Assembly: GCF_051020985.1 (NCBI RefSeq)
Contig: NW_027475133.1
Location: forward strand, 1-64,000
Reading direction: 5' to 3'
Length of the DNA stretch: 64,000 nt
Origin: Nomia melanderi
Taxonomy: Eukaryota > Arthropoda > Insecta > Hymenoptera > Halictidae
In this document: positions 38,216-51,263 of the stretch, piece after piece
Layout: the number at the start of each line of letters is the position of its first letter
How positions within the stretch are numbered: the first letter of the stretch is position 1
Position numbers and translations under genes: made by a program
The notes under the pieces: generated by a model
What the model saw: only the letters and a program-made list of their open reading frames with translations
The model's database searches: none
Told to the model about the DNA's origin: nothing

Positions 38216-40353
38216 CCAGGGGCCGAGAAAACCACCGACACATGAGGCCGGGCACTCAGGGTCAGGGAAAAATCCATTATATATCTGGTGATATCTCGGG
38301 TGCTATTAGAGATAGCGCAATAAACCAAAGTGAATTATGTGCATGAGGCCCTGGCGCATGAATCTGGGCAGCGGGAACGACCTGGGACAACCAGGGGCCG
38401 AGAAAACCACCGTCTCATGGGGCCGGACACTCAGGGTCAGGGAAAAATCCAATATATATCTGGTTATATCTCGGCTGCTATTAGAGATAGCGCAATAAAC
38501 CAAAGTGAATTATCTGCAGGAGGCCCTGGCGCATGCATCTGTGCAGCGGGAACGACCTCGGACCACCAGGGGCCGAGAAAACTACAGTCTCATGGGGCCG
38601 GTCACTCAGGGTCGGGGATAAATCCAATATATATCTGTTGATATCTCGGGTGCTATTACAGATAGCGCCATAAATCAAATTGCATTGTCTGCAGGAGGCC
38701 CTGGCGCATGAATCTGGGCAGCGGGAACGACCTCGGACCACCAGGGGCCGAGAAAACCACCGTCTCATGGGGCCGGACACTCAGGGTCAGGGAAAAATCC
38801 AATATATATCCGGTGATATCCCGGGTGCTATTACAGATAGCGCAATAAATCAAAGTGCATTGTCTGTAGGAGGCCCTGGCGCATGAATCTGGGCAGCGGG
38901 AACGAGCTAGGACCACCAGGTGCCGAGAAAACCACCCTCTCATGGGGCCGGACCCTCAGGGTCAGGGAAAAATCCAATATATATCTGGCGATATCTCGGG
39001 TGCTATTAGAGATAGCGCAATAAACCAAAGTGAATTATGTGCAGGAGGCCCTGGCGCATGAATCTGGGCAGCGGGAACGACCTGGGACAACCAGGGGCCG
39101 AGAAAACCACCGTCTCATGGGGCCGGACACTCAGGGTCAGGGAAAAATCCAATATATATCTGGTTATATCTCGGCTGCTATTAGAGATAGCGCAATAAAC
39201 CAAAGTGAATTATCTGCAGGAGGCCCTGGCGCATGCATCTGTGCAGCGGGAACGACCTCGGACCACCAGGGGCCGAGAAAACTACAGTCTCATGGGGCCG
39301 GTCACTCAGGGTCGGGGATAAATCCAATATATATCTGGTGATATCTCGGGTGCTATTAGAGATAGCGCAATAAACCAAAGTGAATTATCTGCAGGAGGCC
39401 CTGGCGCATGAATCTCTGCAGCAGGAACGAACTCGGATCACCAGGGTCCGAGAAAACCACCGTCTCATGGGGCCGATCACTCAGGGTCGGGGAAAAATCC
39501 AATATATATCTGGTGATATCTCGGATGCTATTAGAGATAGCGCAATAAACCTTAGTGAATTATCTGCAGGAGTCCCCGGCGCATGAACCTGTTTAGCGGG
39601 AACGACCTCGGACCACCAGGAGCCGAGAAAACCGCCGTCTCATGGGGCCGGACACTCAGGGTCAGGGAAAAATCCAATATATATCTGGTGATATCTCGGG
39701 TGCTATTACATATAGCGCAATAAACCAAAGTGAATTATGTGCAGGAGGCCCTGGCGGATGAATCTGTGCAGCGGGAACGACCTCGGACCACCAGGGGCCA
39801 AGAAAACCACCGTCTCATGGGGCCAGACTTTCAGGGTCAGGGAAAAATCCATTATATATCTGGTGATATCTCGGTTGCCATTAGAGATAGCGCAATAAAT
39901 CAAAGTCCATTGTCTGTAGGAGGCCCTGGCGCATGAATCTGGGCAGCGGGAACGGCCTCGGACCACCAGGGGCCGAGAAAACCACCGTCTCATGGGGCCG
40001 GACCCTCAGGGTCAGGGAAAAATCCAATATATATCTGGCGATATCTCGGGTGCTATTAGAGATAGCGCAATAAACCAAAGTGAATTATGTGCAGGAGGCC
40101 CTGGCGGATGAATCTGTGCAGCGGGAACGACCTCGGACCACCAGGGGCCAAGAAAACCACCGTCTCATGGGGCCGGACCCTCAGGGTCAGGGAAAAATCC
40201 AATATATATCTGGCGATATCTCGGGTGCTATTAGAGATAGCGCAATAAACCAAAGTGAATTATGTGCAGGAGGCCCTGGCGGATGAATCTGTGCAGCGGG
40301 AACGACCTCGGACCACCAGGGGCCAAGAAAACCACCGTCTCATGGGGCCGGAC
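38216..40353. repeat. Near-identical 2.1-kb block, partner at 42412-44549
   Basis: About 12 monomers recur exactly 4,196 bp downstream with no difference found in the stretches compared. Shared rare states include GTGCATGAGGCC, GACCTGGGACAACC, GGTTATATCTCGGCTGC, GGCCGGTCACTC with GGGGATAAATCC, GTTGATATC, GAACGAGCTAGGACC, GAATCTCTGCAGCAGGAACG and GCCGATCACTC. The right limit is sharp: ...GGAC is followed by TGTC at 40354 but by ACTC at 44550. The offset is 24 monomers minus 4 bp. Confidence 0.9.
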
Positions 40354-42411
40354 TGTCAGGGTCAGGGAAAAATCCATTATATATCTGGTGATATCTCGGG
40401 TGCTATTACAGATAGCGCAATAAATCAAAGTGCATTGTCTGCAAGAGACCCTGGCGCATGAATCCGTGCAGCGGGAACGACCTCGGATCTCCAGGGGCCG
40501 AGAAAATTACAGATTTTCTGTATCCGTCACGCAAAGTCATGTAAAAATCCAGCATATATATGGTGCTTTCTCGGGTGCTATTACAGATAGCCCAATAAAT
40601 CAAAGTGCATTGTCTGTAGGAGGCCCTGGCGCATGAATCTGTGCAGCGGAACGACCTCGAACCACCAGGGGCCGAGAAAACCACCGTCTCATGGGGCCGG
40701 ACACTCAGGGTCGGGGAAAAATCCAATATATATCTGGTGATATCTCGGATGCTATTAGAGATAGCGCAATGAACCAAAGTGAATTGTCTGCAGGAGGCCC
40801 TGGCGCATGAATCTGTGCAGCGGGAACGACCTCGGACCACCAGGGGACGAGAAAACTACAGTCTCATGGGGCCGGACACTCAGGGACAGGGAAAAATCCA
40901 ATATATATCTGGTGATATCTCGGGTGCTATTACAGATGGCGCACTAAATCAAAGTGCATTGTCTGCGGGAGGCCCTGGCGCATGAATCTGTGAAGCAGGT
41001 ACGACCTCGGATCTCCAGGGGCCGTGAAAATTACAGATTTTCTGTGTCCGTCACCCAAAGTCATGTAAAAATCCAGCATATATATGGAGCTTTCTGAGGT
41101 GCTATTACAGATAGCGCAATAAATCAAAGTGCATTGTCTGTAGGAGGCCCTGGCGCATGAATCTGTGCAGCGGGAACGACCTCGGACCAACAGGGGCCGA
41201 GAAAACTAGTCTCATGGGGACGGACACTCAGGGTCAGGGGAAAATCCAATAAATATCTGGTGATATCTCGGGTGCTATTAGAGATAGCGCAATAAACCAA
41301 AGTGAATTATCTGCAAGAGGCACTGGCGCATGAATCTGTGCAGCGGGAACGACCTGGGACAACCAGGGGCCGAGAAAACCACCGTCTCATGGGGCCGGAC
41401 ACTCAGGGTCAGGGAAAAATCCAATATATATCTGGTTATATCTCGGCTGCTATTAGAGATAGCGCAATAAACCAAAGTGAATTATCTGCAGGAGGCCCTG
41501 GCGCATGCATCTGTGCAGCGGGAACGACCTCGGACCACCAGGGGCCGAGAAAACTACAGTCTCATGGGGCCGGTCACTCAGGGTCGGGGATAAATCCAAT
41601 ATATATCTGGTGATATCTCGGGTGCTATTAGAGATAGCGCAATAAACCAAAGTGAAATATCTGCAGGAGGCCCTGGCGCATTAATCTCTGCAGCAGGAAC
41701 GAACTCGGATCACCAGGGTCCGAGAAAACCACCGTCTCATGGGGCCGATCACTCAGGGTCGGGGAAAAATCCAATATATATCCGGTGATATCTCGGGTGC
41801 TATTACAGATAGCGCAATACATCAAAGTGCATTGTCTGTAGGAGGCCCTGGCGCATGAATCTGGGCAGCGGGAACGACCTCGGAACACCAGCGTCCGAGA
41901 AAACCACCGTCTCATGTGGCCGGACACACAGGGTCAGGTAAAATCCAATATATATCCGGTGATATCCCGGGTGCTATTACAGATAGCGCAATAAATCAAA
42001 GTGCATTGTCTGTAGGAGGCCCTGGCGCATGAATCTGGGCAGCGGGAACGACCTCGGACCACCAGGGGCCGAGAAAACCACCGTCTCATGGGGCCGGACA
42101 CTCAGGGTCAGGGAAAAATCCAATATATATCTGGTGATATCTCGGGTGCTATTACATATAGCGCAATAAACCAAAGTGAATTATCTGCAGGAGGCCCTGG
42201 CGCATGCATCTGTGCAGCGGGAACGACCTAGGACCACCAGGAGCCGAGAAAACCACCGTCTCATGGGGCCGGACCCTCAGGGTCAGGGAAAAATCCAGTA
42301 TATATCTGGCGATATCTCGGGTGCTATTAGAGATAGCGCAATAAACCAAAGTGAATTATGTGCAGGAGGCCCTGGCGCATGAATCTGTACAGCGGGAACG
42401 ACCTCGGATCA

Positions 42412-44549
42412 CCAGGGGCCGAGAAAACCACCGACACATGAGGCCGGGCACTCAGGGTCAGGGAAAAATCCATTATATATCTGGTGATATCTCGGGTGCT
42501 ATTAGAGATAGCGCAATAAACCAAAGTGAATTATGTGCATGAGGCCCTGGCGCATGAATCTGGGCAGCGGGAACGACCTGGGACAACCAGGGGCCGAGAA
42601 AACCACCGTCTCATGGGGCCGGACACTCAGGGTCAGGGAAAAATCCAATATATATCTGGTTATATCTCGGCTGCTATTAGAGATAGCGCAATAAACCAAA
42701 GTGAATTATCTGCAGGAGGCCCTGGCGCATGCATCTGTGCAGCGGGAACGACCTCGGACCACCAGGGGCCGAGAAAACTACAGTCTCATGGGGCCGGTCA
42801 CTCAGGGTCGGGGATAAATCCAATATATATCTGTTGATATCTCGGGTGCTATTACAGATAGCGCCATAAATCAAATTGCATTGTCTGCAGGAGGCCCTGG
42901 CGCATGAATCTGGGCAGCGGGAACGACCTCGGACCACCAGGGGCCGAGAAAACCACCGTCTCATGGGGCCGGACACTCAGGGTCAGGGAAAAATCCAATA
43001 TATATCCGGTGATATCCCGGGTGCTATTACAGATAGCGCAATAAATCAAAGTGCATTGTCTGTAGGAGGCCCTGGCGCATGAATCTGGGCAGCGGGAACG
43101 AGCTAGGACCACCAGGTGCCGAGAAAACCACCCTCTCATGGGGCCGGACCCTCAGGGTCAGGGAAAAATCCAATATATATCTGGCGATATCTCGGGTGCT
43201 ATTAGAGATAGCGCAATAAACCAAAGTGAATTATGTGCAGGAGGCCCTGGCGCATGAATCTGGGCAGCGGGAACGACCTGGGACAACCAGGGGCCGAGAA
43301 AACCACCGTCTCATGGGGCCGGACACTCAGGGTCAGGGAAAAATCCAATATATATCTGGTTATATCTCGGCTGCTATTAGAGATAGCGCAATAAACCAAA
43401 GTGAATTATCTGCAGGAGGCCCTGGCGCATGCATCTGTGCAGCGGGAACGACCTCGGACCACCAGGGGCCGAGAAAACTACAGTCTCATGGGGCCGGTCA
43501 CTCAGGGTCGGGGATAAATCCAATATATATCTGGTGATATCTCGGGTGCTATTAGAGATAGCGCAATAAACCAAAGTGAATTATCTGCAGGAGGCCCTGG
43601 CGCATGAATCTCTGCAGCAGGAACGAACTCGGATCACCAGGGTCCGAGAAAACCACCGTCTCATGGGGCCGATCACTCAGGGTCGGGGAAAAATCCAATA
43701 TATATCTGGTGATATCTCGGATGCTATTAGAGATAGCGCAATAAACCTTAGTGAATTATCTGCAGGAGTCCCCGGCGCATGAACCTGTTTAGCGGGAACG
43801 ACCTCGGACCACCAGGAGCCGAGAAAACCGCCGTCTCATGGGGCCGGACACTCAGGGTCAGGGAAAAATCCAATATATATCTGGTGATATCTCGGGTGCT
43901 ATTACATATAGCGCAATAAACCAAAGTGAATTATGTGCAGGAGGCCCTGGCGGATGAATCTGTGCAGCGGGAACGACCTCGGACCACCAGGGGCCAAGAA
44001 AACCACCGTCTCATGGGGCCAGACTTTCAGGGTCAGGGAAAAATCCATTATATATCTGGTGATATCTCGGTTGCCATTAGAGATAGCGCAATAAATCAAA
44101 GTCCATTGTCTGTAGGAGGCCCTGGCGCATGAATCTGGGCAGCGGGAACGGCCTCGGACCACCAGGGGCCGAGAAAACCACCGTCTCATGGGGCCGGACC
44201 CTCAGGGTCAGGGAAAAATCCAATATATATCTGGCGATATCTCGGGTGCTATTAGAGATAGCGCAATAAACCAAAGTGAATTATGTGCAGGAGGCCCTGG
44301 CGGATGAATCTGTGCAGCGGGAACGACCTCGGACCACCAGGGGCCAAGAAAACCACCGTCTCATGGGGCCGGACCCTCAGGGTCAGGGAAAAATCCAATA
44401 TATATCTGGCGATATCTCGGGTGCTATTAGAGATAGCGCAATAAACCAAAGTGAATTATGTGCAGGAGGCCCTGGCGGATGAATCTGTGCAGCGGGAACG
44501 ACCTCGGACCACCAGGGGCCAAGAAAACCACCGTCTCATGGGGCCGGAC
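42412..44549. repeat. Near-identical 2.1-kb block, partner at 38216-40353
   Basis: Second copy of the block at 38216. At its right limit it is joined to a segment that matches about 40,950-41,340 (offset 3,672 bp), including a B cassette at 44703 with CTGTGTCCGTCACCC and the unusual TATGGAGCTTTCTGAGG. The joint therefore replaced about three monomers that follow in the first copy. Confidence 0.9.
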
Positions 44550-44559
44550 ACTCAGGGTC

Positions 44560-45805
44560 GGGGAAAAATCCAATATATATCTGGTGATATCTCGGGTGCT
44601 ATTACAGATGGCGCACTAAATCAAAGTGCATTGTCTGCGGGAGGCCCTGGCGCATGAATCTGTGAAGCAGGTACGACCTCGGATCTCCAGGGGCCGTGAA
44701 AATTACAGATTTTCTGTGTCCGTCACCCAAAGTCATGTAAAAATCCAGCATATATATGGAGCTTTCTGAGGTGCTATTACAGATAGCGCAATAAATCAAA
44801 GTGCATTGTCTCTAGGAGGCCCTGGCGCATGAATCTGTGCAGCGGGAACGACCTCGGACCACCAGGGGCCGAGAAAACTAGTCTCATGGGGCCGGACACT
44901 CAGGGTCAGGGGAAAATCCAATAAATATCTGGTGATATCTCGGGTGCTATTAGAGATAGCGCAATAAACCAAAGTGAATTATGTGCATGAGGCCCTGGCG
45001 CATGAATCTGGGCAGCGGGAACGACCTGGGACAACCAGGGGCCGAGAAAACCACCGTCTCATGGGGCCGGACACTCAGGGTCAGGGAAAAATCCAATATA
45101 TATCTGGTTATATCTCGGCTGCTATTAGAGATAGCGCAATAAACCAAAGTGAATTATCTGCAGGAGGCCCTGGCGCATGCATCTGTGCAGCGGGAACGAC
45201 CTCGGACCACCAGGGGCCGAGAAAACTACAGTCTCATGGGGCCGGTCACTCAGGGTCGGGGATAAATCCAATATATATCTGTTGATATCTCGGGTGCTAT
45301 TACAGATAGCGCCATAAATCAAATTGCATTGTCTGCAGGAGGCCCTGGCGCATGAATCTGGGCAGCGGGAACGACCTCGGACCACCAGGGGCCGAGAAAA
45401 CCACCGTCTCATTGGGCCGGACACTCAGGGTCAGGGAAAAATCCAATATATATCCGGTGATATCCCGGGTGCTATTACAGATAGCGCAATAAATCAAAGT
45501 GCATTGTCTGTAGGAGGCCCTGGCGCATGAATCTGGGCAGCGGGAACGAGCTAGGACCACCAGGTGCCGAGAAAACCACCGTCTCATGGGGCCGGACACT
45601 CAGGGTCAGGGAAAAATCCAATATATATCTGGTTATATCTCGGCTGCTATTAGAGATAGCGCAATAAACCAAAGTGAATTATCTGCAGGAGGCCCTGGCG
45701 CATGCATCTGTGCAGCGGGAACGACCTCGGACCACCAGGGGCCGAGAAAACTACAGTCTCATGGGGCCGGTCACTCAGGGTCGGGGATAAATCCAATATA
45801 TATCT
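44560..45805. repeat. Seven-monomer block, partner at 47008-48253
   Basis: The block repeats 2,448 bp downstream (14 monomers minus 2 bp). It includes the B cassette (44703 and 47151), GTCTCTAGGAGG, the three-base-short GAAAACTAGTCTC, CCAATAAATATC and GTGCATGAGGCC. The only difference noted is CTCATTGGGCC near 45,411 against CTCATGGGGCC near 47,860. The copies part where GGTGATATC (about 45,806) faces GTTGATATC (about 48,254). Confidence 0.85.
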
Positions 45806-47144
45806 GGTGATATCTCGGGTGCTATTAGAGATAGCGCAATAAATCAAAGTGAATTATCTGCAGGAGGCCCTGGCGCATGAATCTCTGCAGCAGGAACGAA
45901 CTCGGATCACCAGGGTCCGAGAAAACCACCGTCTCATGGGGCCGATCACTCAGGGTCGGGGAAAAATCCAATATATATCTGGTGATATCTCGGATGCTAT
46001 TAGAGATAGCGCAATAAATCAAAGTCCATTGTCTGTAGGAGGCCCTGGCGCATGAATCTGGGCAGCGGGAACGGCCTCGGACCACCAGGGGCCGAGAAAA
46101 CCACCGTCTCATGGGGCCGGACCCTCAGGGTCAGGGAAAAATCCAATATATATCTGGCGATATCTCGGGTGCTATTAGAGATAGCGCAATAAACCAAAGT
46201 GAATTATCTGCAGGAGGCCCTGGCGCATGAATCTGTGCAGCGGGAACGACCTCGGACCACCAGGGGACGAGAAAACTACAGTCTCATGGGGCCGGACACT
46301 CAGGGACAGGGAAAAATCCAATATATATCTGGTGATATCTCGGGTGCTATTACAGATGGCGCACTAAATCAAAGTGCATTGTCTGCGGGAGGCCCTGGCG
46401 CATGAATCTGTGAAGCAGGTACGACCTCGGATCTCCAGGGGCCGTGAAAACTACAGTCTCATGGGGCCGGTCACTCAGGGTCGGGGATAAATCCAATATA
46501 TATCTGGTGATATCTCGGGTGCTATTAGAGATAGCGCAATAAATCAAAGTGAATTATCTGCAGGAGGCCCTGGCGCATGAATCTCTGCAGCAGGAACGAA
46601 CTCGGATCACCAGGGTCCGAGAAAACCACCGTCTCATGGGGCCGATCACTCAGGGTCGGGGAAAAATCCAATATATATCTGGTGATATCTCGGATGCTAT
46701 TAGAGATAGCGCAATAAATCAAAGTCCATTGTCTGTAGGAGGCCCTGGCGCATGAATCTGGGCAGCGGGAACGGCCTCGGACCACCAGGGGCCGAGAAAA
46801 CCACCGTCTCATGGGGCCGGACCCTCAGGGTCAGGGAAAAATCCAATATATATCTGGCGATATCTCGGGTGCTATTAGAGATAGCGCAATAAACCAAAGT
46901 GAATTATCTGCAGGAGGCCCTGGCGCATGAATCTGTGCAGCGGGAACGACCTCGGACCACCAGGGGACGAGAAAACTACAGTCTCATGGGGCCGGACACT
47001 CAGGGACAGGGAAAAATCCAATATATATCTGGTGATATCTCGGGTGCTATTACAGATGGCGCACTAAATCAAAGTGCATTGTCTGCGGGAGGCCCTGGCG
47101 CATGAATCTGTGAAGCAGGTACGACCTCGGATCTCCAGGGGCCG
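45745..47144. repeat. Exact tandem duplication of four monomers (2 x 700 bp)
   Basis: The unit 45745-46444 is followed by 46445-47144, identical where compared. The joint at about 46,443 fuses a monomer beginning GTGAAGCAGGTACG, GGATCTCCAGGGGCCGTGAAAA to CTACAGTCTCATGG, whereas the second copy continues after GTGAAAA into a B cassette (TTACAG). The crossover therefore lies at the GAGAAAA/GTGAAAA border just left of the variable cassette. Confidence 0.9.
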
Positions 47145-47491
47145 TGAAAATTACAGATTTTCTGTGTCCGTCACCCAAAGTCATGTAAAAATCCAGCATA
47201 TATATGGAGCTTTCTGAGGTGCTATTACAGATAGCGCAATAAATCAAAGTGCATTGTCTCTAGGAGGCCCTGGCGCATGAATCTGTGCAGCGGGAACGAC
47301 CTCGGACCACCAGGGGCCGAGAAAACTAGTCTCATGGGGCCGGACACTCAGGGTCAGGGGAAAATCCAATAAATATCTGGTGATATCTCGGGTGCTATTA
47401 GAGATAGCGCAATAAACCAAAGTGAATTATGTGCATGAGGCCCTGGCGCATGAATCTGGGCAGCGGGAACGACCTGGGACAACCAGGGGCC

Positions 47492-48541
47492 GAGAAAACC
47501 ACCGTCTCATGGGGCCGGACACTCAGGGTCAGGGAAAAATCCAATATATATCTGGTTATATCTCGGCTGCTATTAGAGATAGCGCAATAAACCAAAGTGA
47601 ATTATCTGCAGGAGGCCCTGGCGCATGCATCTGTGCAGCGGGAACGACCTCGGACCACCAGGGGCCGAGAAAACTACAGTCTCATGGGGCCGGTCACTCA
47701 GGGTCGGGGATAAATCCAATATATATCTGTTGATATCTCGGGTGCTATTACAGATAGCGCCATAAATCAAATTGCATTGTCTGCAGGAGGCCCTGGCGCA
47801 TGAATCTGGGCAGCGGGAACGACCTCGGACCACCAGGGGCCGAGAAAACCACCGTCTCATGGGGCCGGACACTCAGGGTCAGGGAAAAATCCAATATATA
47901 TCCGGTGATATCCCGGGTGCTATTACAGATAGCGCAATAAATCAAAGTGCATTGTCTGTAGGAGGCCCTGGCGCATGAATCTGGGCAGCGGGAACGAGCT
48001 AGGACCACCAGGTGCCGAGAAAACCACCGTCTCATGGGGCCGGACACTCAGGGTCAGGGAAAAATCCAATATATATCTGGTTATATCTCGGCTGCTATTA
48101 GAGATAGCGCAATAAACCAAAGTGAATTATCTGCAGGAGGCCCTGGCGCATGCATCTGTGCAGCGGGAACGACCTCGGACCACCAGGGGCCGAGAAAACT
48201 ACAGTCTCATGGGGCCGGTCACTCAGGGTCGGGGATAAATCCAATATATATCTGTTGATATCTCGGGTGCTATTACAGATAGCGCCATAAATCAAATTGC
48301 ATTGTCTGCAGGAGGCCCTGGCGCATGAATCTGGGCAGCGGGAACGACCTCGGACCACCAGGGGCCGAGAAAACCACCGTCTCATGGGGCCGGACACTCA
48401 GGGTCAGGGAAAAATCCAATATATATCCGGTGATATCCCGGGTGCTATTACAGATAGCGCAATAAATCAAAGTGCATTGTCTGTAGGAGGCCCTGGCGCA
48501 TGAATCTGGGCAGCGGGAACGAGCTAGGACCACCAGGTGCC
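47492..48541. repeat. Tandem duplication of three monomers (2 x 525 bp)
   Basis: 47492-48016 is followed by 48017-48541 with the same series: GGTTATATCTCGGCTGC, GCATGCATCTGTGC, CTACAGTCTCATGG with GGCCGGTCACTC, GTTGATATC, GCGCCATAAATC, ATATCCGGTGATATCCCGGG and GAGCTAGGACCACCAGGTGCC. The right limit is marked by GAGAGAACC at 48,542 instead of GAGAAAACC. Like the 700-bp case, the joint is at the left border of the variable cassette. Confidence 0.9.
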
Positions 48542-49359
48542 GAGAGAACCACCGTCTCATGGGGCCGGACCCTCAGGGTCAGGGAAAAATCCAATATATA
48601 TCTGGCGATATCTCGGGTGCTATTAGAGATAGCGCAATAAACCAAAGTGAATTATGTGCAGGAGGCCCTGGCGCATGAATCTGGGCAGCGGGAACGACCT
48701 GGGACAACCAGGGGCCGAGAAAACCACCGTCTCATGGGGCCGGACACTCAGGGACAGGGAAAAATCCAATATATATCTGGTTATATCTCGGCTGCTATTA
48801 GAGATAGCGCAATAAACCAAAGTGAATTATCTGCAGGAGGCCCTGGCGCATGCATCTGTGCAGCGGGAACGACCTCGGACCACCAGGGGCCGAGAAAACT
48901 ACAGTCTCATGGGGCCGGTCACTCAGGGTCGGGGATAAATCCAATATATATCTGGTGATATCTCGGGTGCTATTAGAGATAGCGCAATAAACCAAAGTGA
49001 ATTATCTGCAGGAGGCCCTGGCGCATGAATCTCTGCAGCAGGAACGAACTCGGATCACCAGGGTCCGAGAAAACCACCGTCTCATGGGGCCGATCACTCA
49101 GGGTCGGGGAAAAATCCAATATATATCGGGTGATATCTCGGATGCTATTAGAGATAGCGCAATAAATCAAAGTCCATTGTCTGTAGGAGGCCCTGGCGCA
49201 TGAATCTGGGCAGCGGGAACGGCCTCGGACCACCAGGGGCCGAGAAAACCACCGTCTCATGGGGCCGGACCCTCAGGGTCAGGGAAAAATCCAATATATA
49301 TCTGGCGATATCTCGGGTGCTATTAGAGATAGCGCAATAAACCAAAGTGAATTATGTGC

Positions 49360-50040
49360 AGGAGGCCCTGGCGGATGAATCTGTGCAGCGGGAACGACCT
49401 CGGACCACCAGGGGCCAAGAAAACCACCGTCTCATGAGGCCGGACTGTCAGGGTCAGGGAAAAATCCATTATATATCTGGTGATATCTCGGGTGCTATTA
49501 CAGATAGCGCAATAAATCAAAGTGCATTGTCTGCAAGAGGCCCTGGCGCATGAATCCGTGCAGCGGGAACGACCTCGGATCTCCAGGGGCCGAGAAAATT
49601 ACAGATTTTCTGTATCCGTCACGCAAAGTCATGTAAAAATCCAGCATATATATGGTGCTTTCTCGGGTGCTATTACAGATAGCCCAATAAATGAAAGTGC
49701 ATTGTCTGTAGGAGGCCCTGGCGCATGAATCTGTGCAGCGGAACGACCTCGAACCACCAGGGGCCGAGAAAACCACCGTTTCATGGGGCCGGACACTCAG
49801 GGTCGAGGAAAAATCCAATATATATCTGGTGATATCTCGGGTGCTATTAGATATAGCGCAATAAATCAAAGTGCATTTTCTGCGGGAGGCGCTGTCGCAT
49901 GAATCTGTGCAGCAGGAACGACGTCGGAACACCAGGGGCCGAGAAAACCGCCGTCTCATGGGGCCGGACACTCAGGGTCGGGGAAAAATCCAATATATAT
50001 CTGGTGATATCTCGGGTGCTATTAGGGATAGCGCAATAAA
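49360..50040. repeat. Block shared with 37.3-37.97 kb at offset 12,066 bp
   Basis: Carries GGCGGATGAATC, CTGCAAGAGGCC, the B cassette with TTCTGTATCCGTCACGC (49599), the short GCAGCGGAACGACCTCG, and GCATTTTCTGCGGGAGGC. It differs from the 37-kb copy at several bases (for example GCGCTGTCGC instead of GCCCTGTCGC, and GAACACCAGG), so this pair is older than the 38/42-kb pair. The last part is reused at about 54.2, 56.7 and 58.95 kb. Confidence 0.75.
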
Positions 50041-50230
50041 CCAAAGTGAATTATCTGCAGGAGGCCCTGTTGCATGAATCTGTGCAGCGGGAACGACCTC
50101 GGACCACCAGGGGCCGAGACAACCACCGTCTCATGGGGCCGGACACTCAGGGTCAGGGAAAAATCTAATATATATCTGGTGATATCTCGGGTGCTATTAC
50201 AGATAGCGCAATAATCCATAGTGAATTATC

Positions 50231-50405
50231 TGCAGGGAGCCCCCGCGCATGGGTCTGTGCAGCGGGAAGGACCTCGGACCACCAAGGGCCGAACAAACCA
50301 CCGACACATGGGGCCGGACACCCAGGGTCAGTGAAAAAATCAATATATATCTGGACATATCTCGGGTGCTATTAGAGATTGCGCAATAAATCAAAGTGAA
50401 TTATC
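50231..50405. repeat. Marker monomer with CCCCGCGCATGGG start
   Basis: This unusual monomer reads GGGAGCCCCCGCGCATGGG, GGGAAGGACCTCGG, CCAAGGGCCGAACAAACC, with cassette form C (CCGACACATGG) and GTGAAAAAATC. Close copies occur at about 57,061, 59,336, 59,866 and 61,791 (the last two with GAGCTCCCGCGC). It is a useful tag for tracing block copying across 50-62 kb. Confidence 0.8.
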
Positions 50406-50871
50406 TGCAGGAGGCCCTGGCCCATGAATCTGAGCAGCGGGAACGACCTCGGACCACCAGGGGCCGAGAAAGCCACCGCCTCAGGGGGCCGGACTGTCAG
50501 GGGCAGGGAAAAATCCAATATATATCTGGTGATATCTCGGGTGCTATTAGAGATAGGGCAATGAATCAAAGTGCATTGTCTGCGGGAGGCCCTGTCGCAT
50601 GAATCTGTGCAGCAGGAACGACGTCGTACCACCAGGGGCCGAGAAAACCACCGTCTCATGGGGCCGGACCCTCAGGGTCAGGGAAAAATCCAATATATAT
50701 CTGGCGATATCTCGGGTGCTATTAGAGATAGCGCAATAAACCAAAGTGAATTATGTGCAGGAGGCCCTGGCGGATGAATCTGTGCAGCGGGAACGACCTC
50801 GGAACACCAGGGGCCAAGAAAACCACCGTCTCATGGGGCCGGACTGTCAGGGTCAGGGAAAAATCCATTAT

Positions 50872-51263
50872 ATATCTGGTGATATCTCGGTTGCCATTAG
50901 AGATAGCGCAATAAATCATAGTCCATTGTCTGTAGGAGGCCCTGGCGCATGAATCTGGGCAGCGGGAACGACCTCGGACCACCAGGGGCCGAGAAAACCA
51001 CCGTCTCATGGGGCCGGACACTCAGGGTCAGGGAAAAATCGAATATACATCTGGTGATATCTCGGGTGCTATTACAGATAGCGCAATAAATCAAAGTGCA
51101 TTGTCTGTAGGAGGCCATGGCGCATGAATCTGGGCAGCGGGAACGACCTCGGACCACGAGGGGCCGAGAAAACCACCGTCTCATGGGGCCGGACACTCAG
51201 GGTCAGGGAAAAATCCAATATATATCTGGTGATATCTCGGGTGCTATTAGAGATAGCGCAATA
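50872..51263. repeat. Short block recurring at 54.37, 61.38 and 63.3 kb
   Basis: The run GGTTGCCATTAGAG, ATCATAGTCCATTG, ATCGAATATACATC, and (in the first two copies) GGAGGCCATGGCGC recurs at 54372-54763 (offset 3,500 bp, 20 monomers). Most of it is also at about 61,381-61,670 and 63,306-63,595. It shows that one block was reinserted at several places in the right-hand part of the array. Confidence 0.75.
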
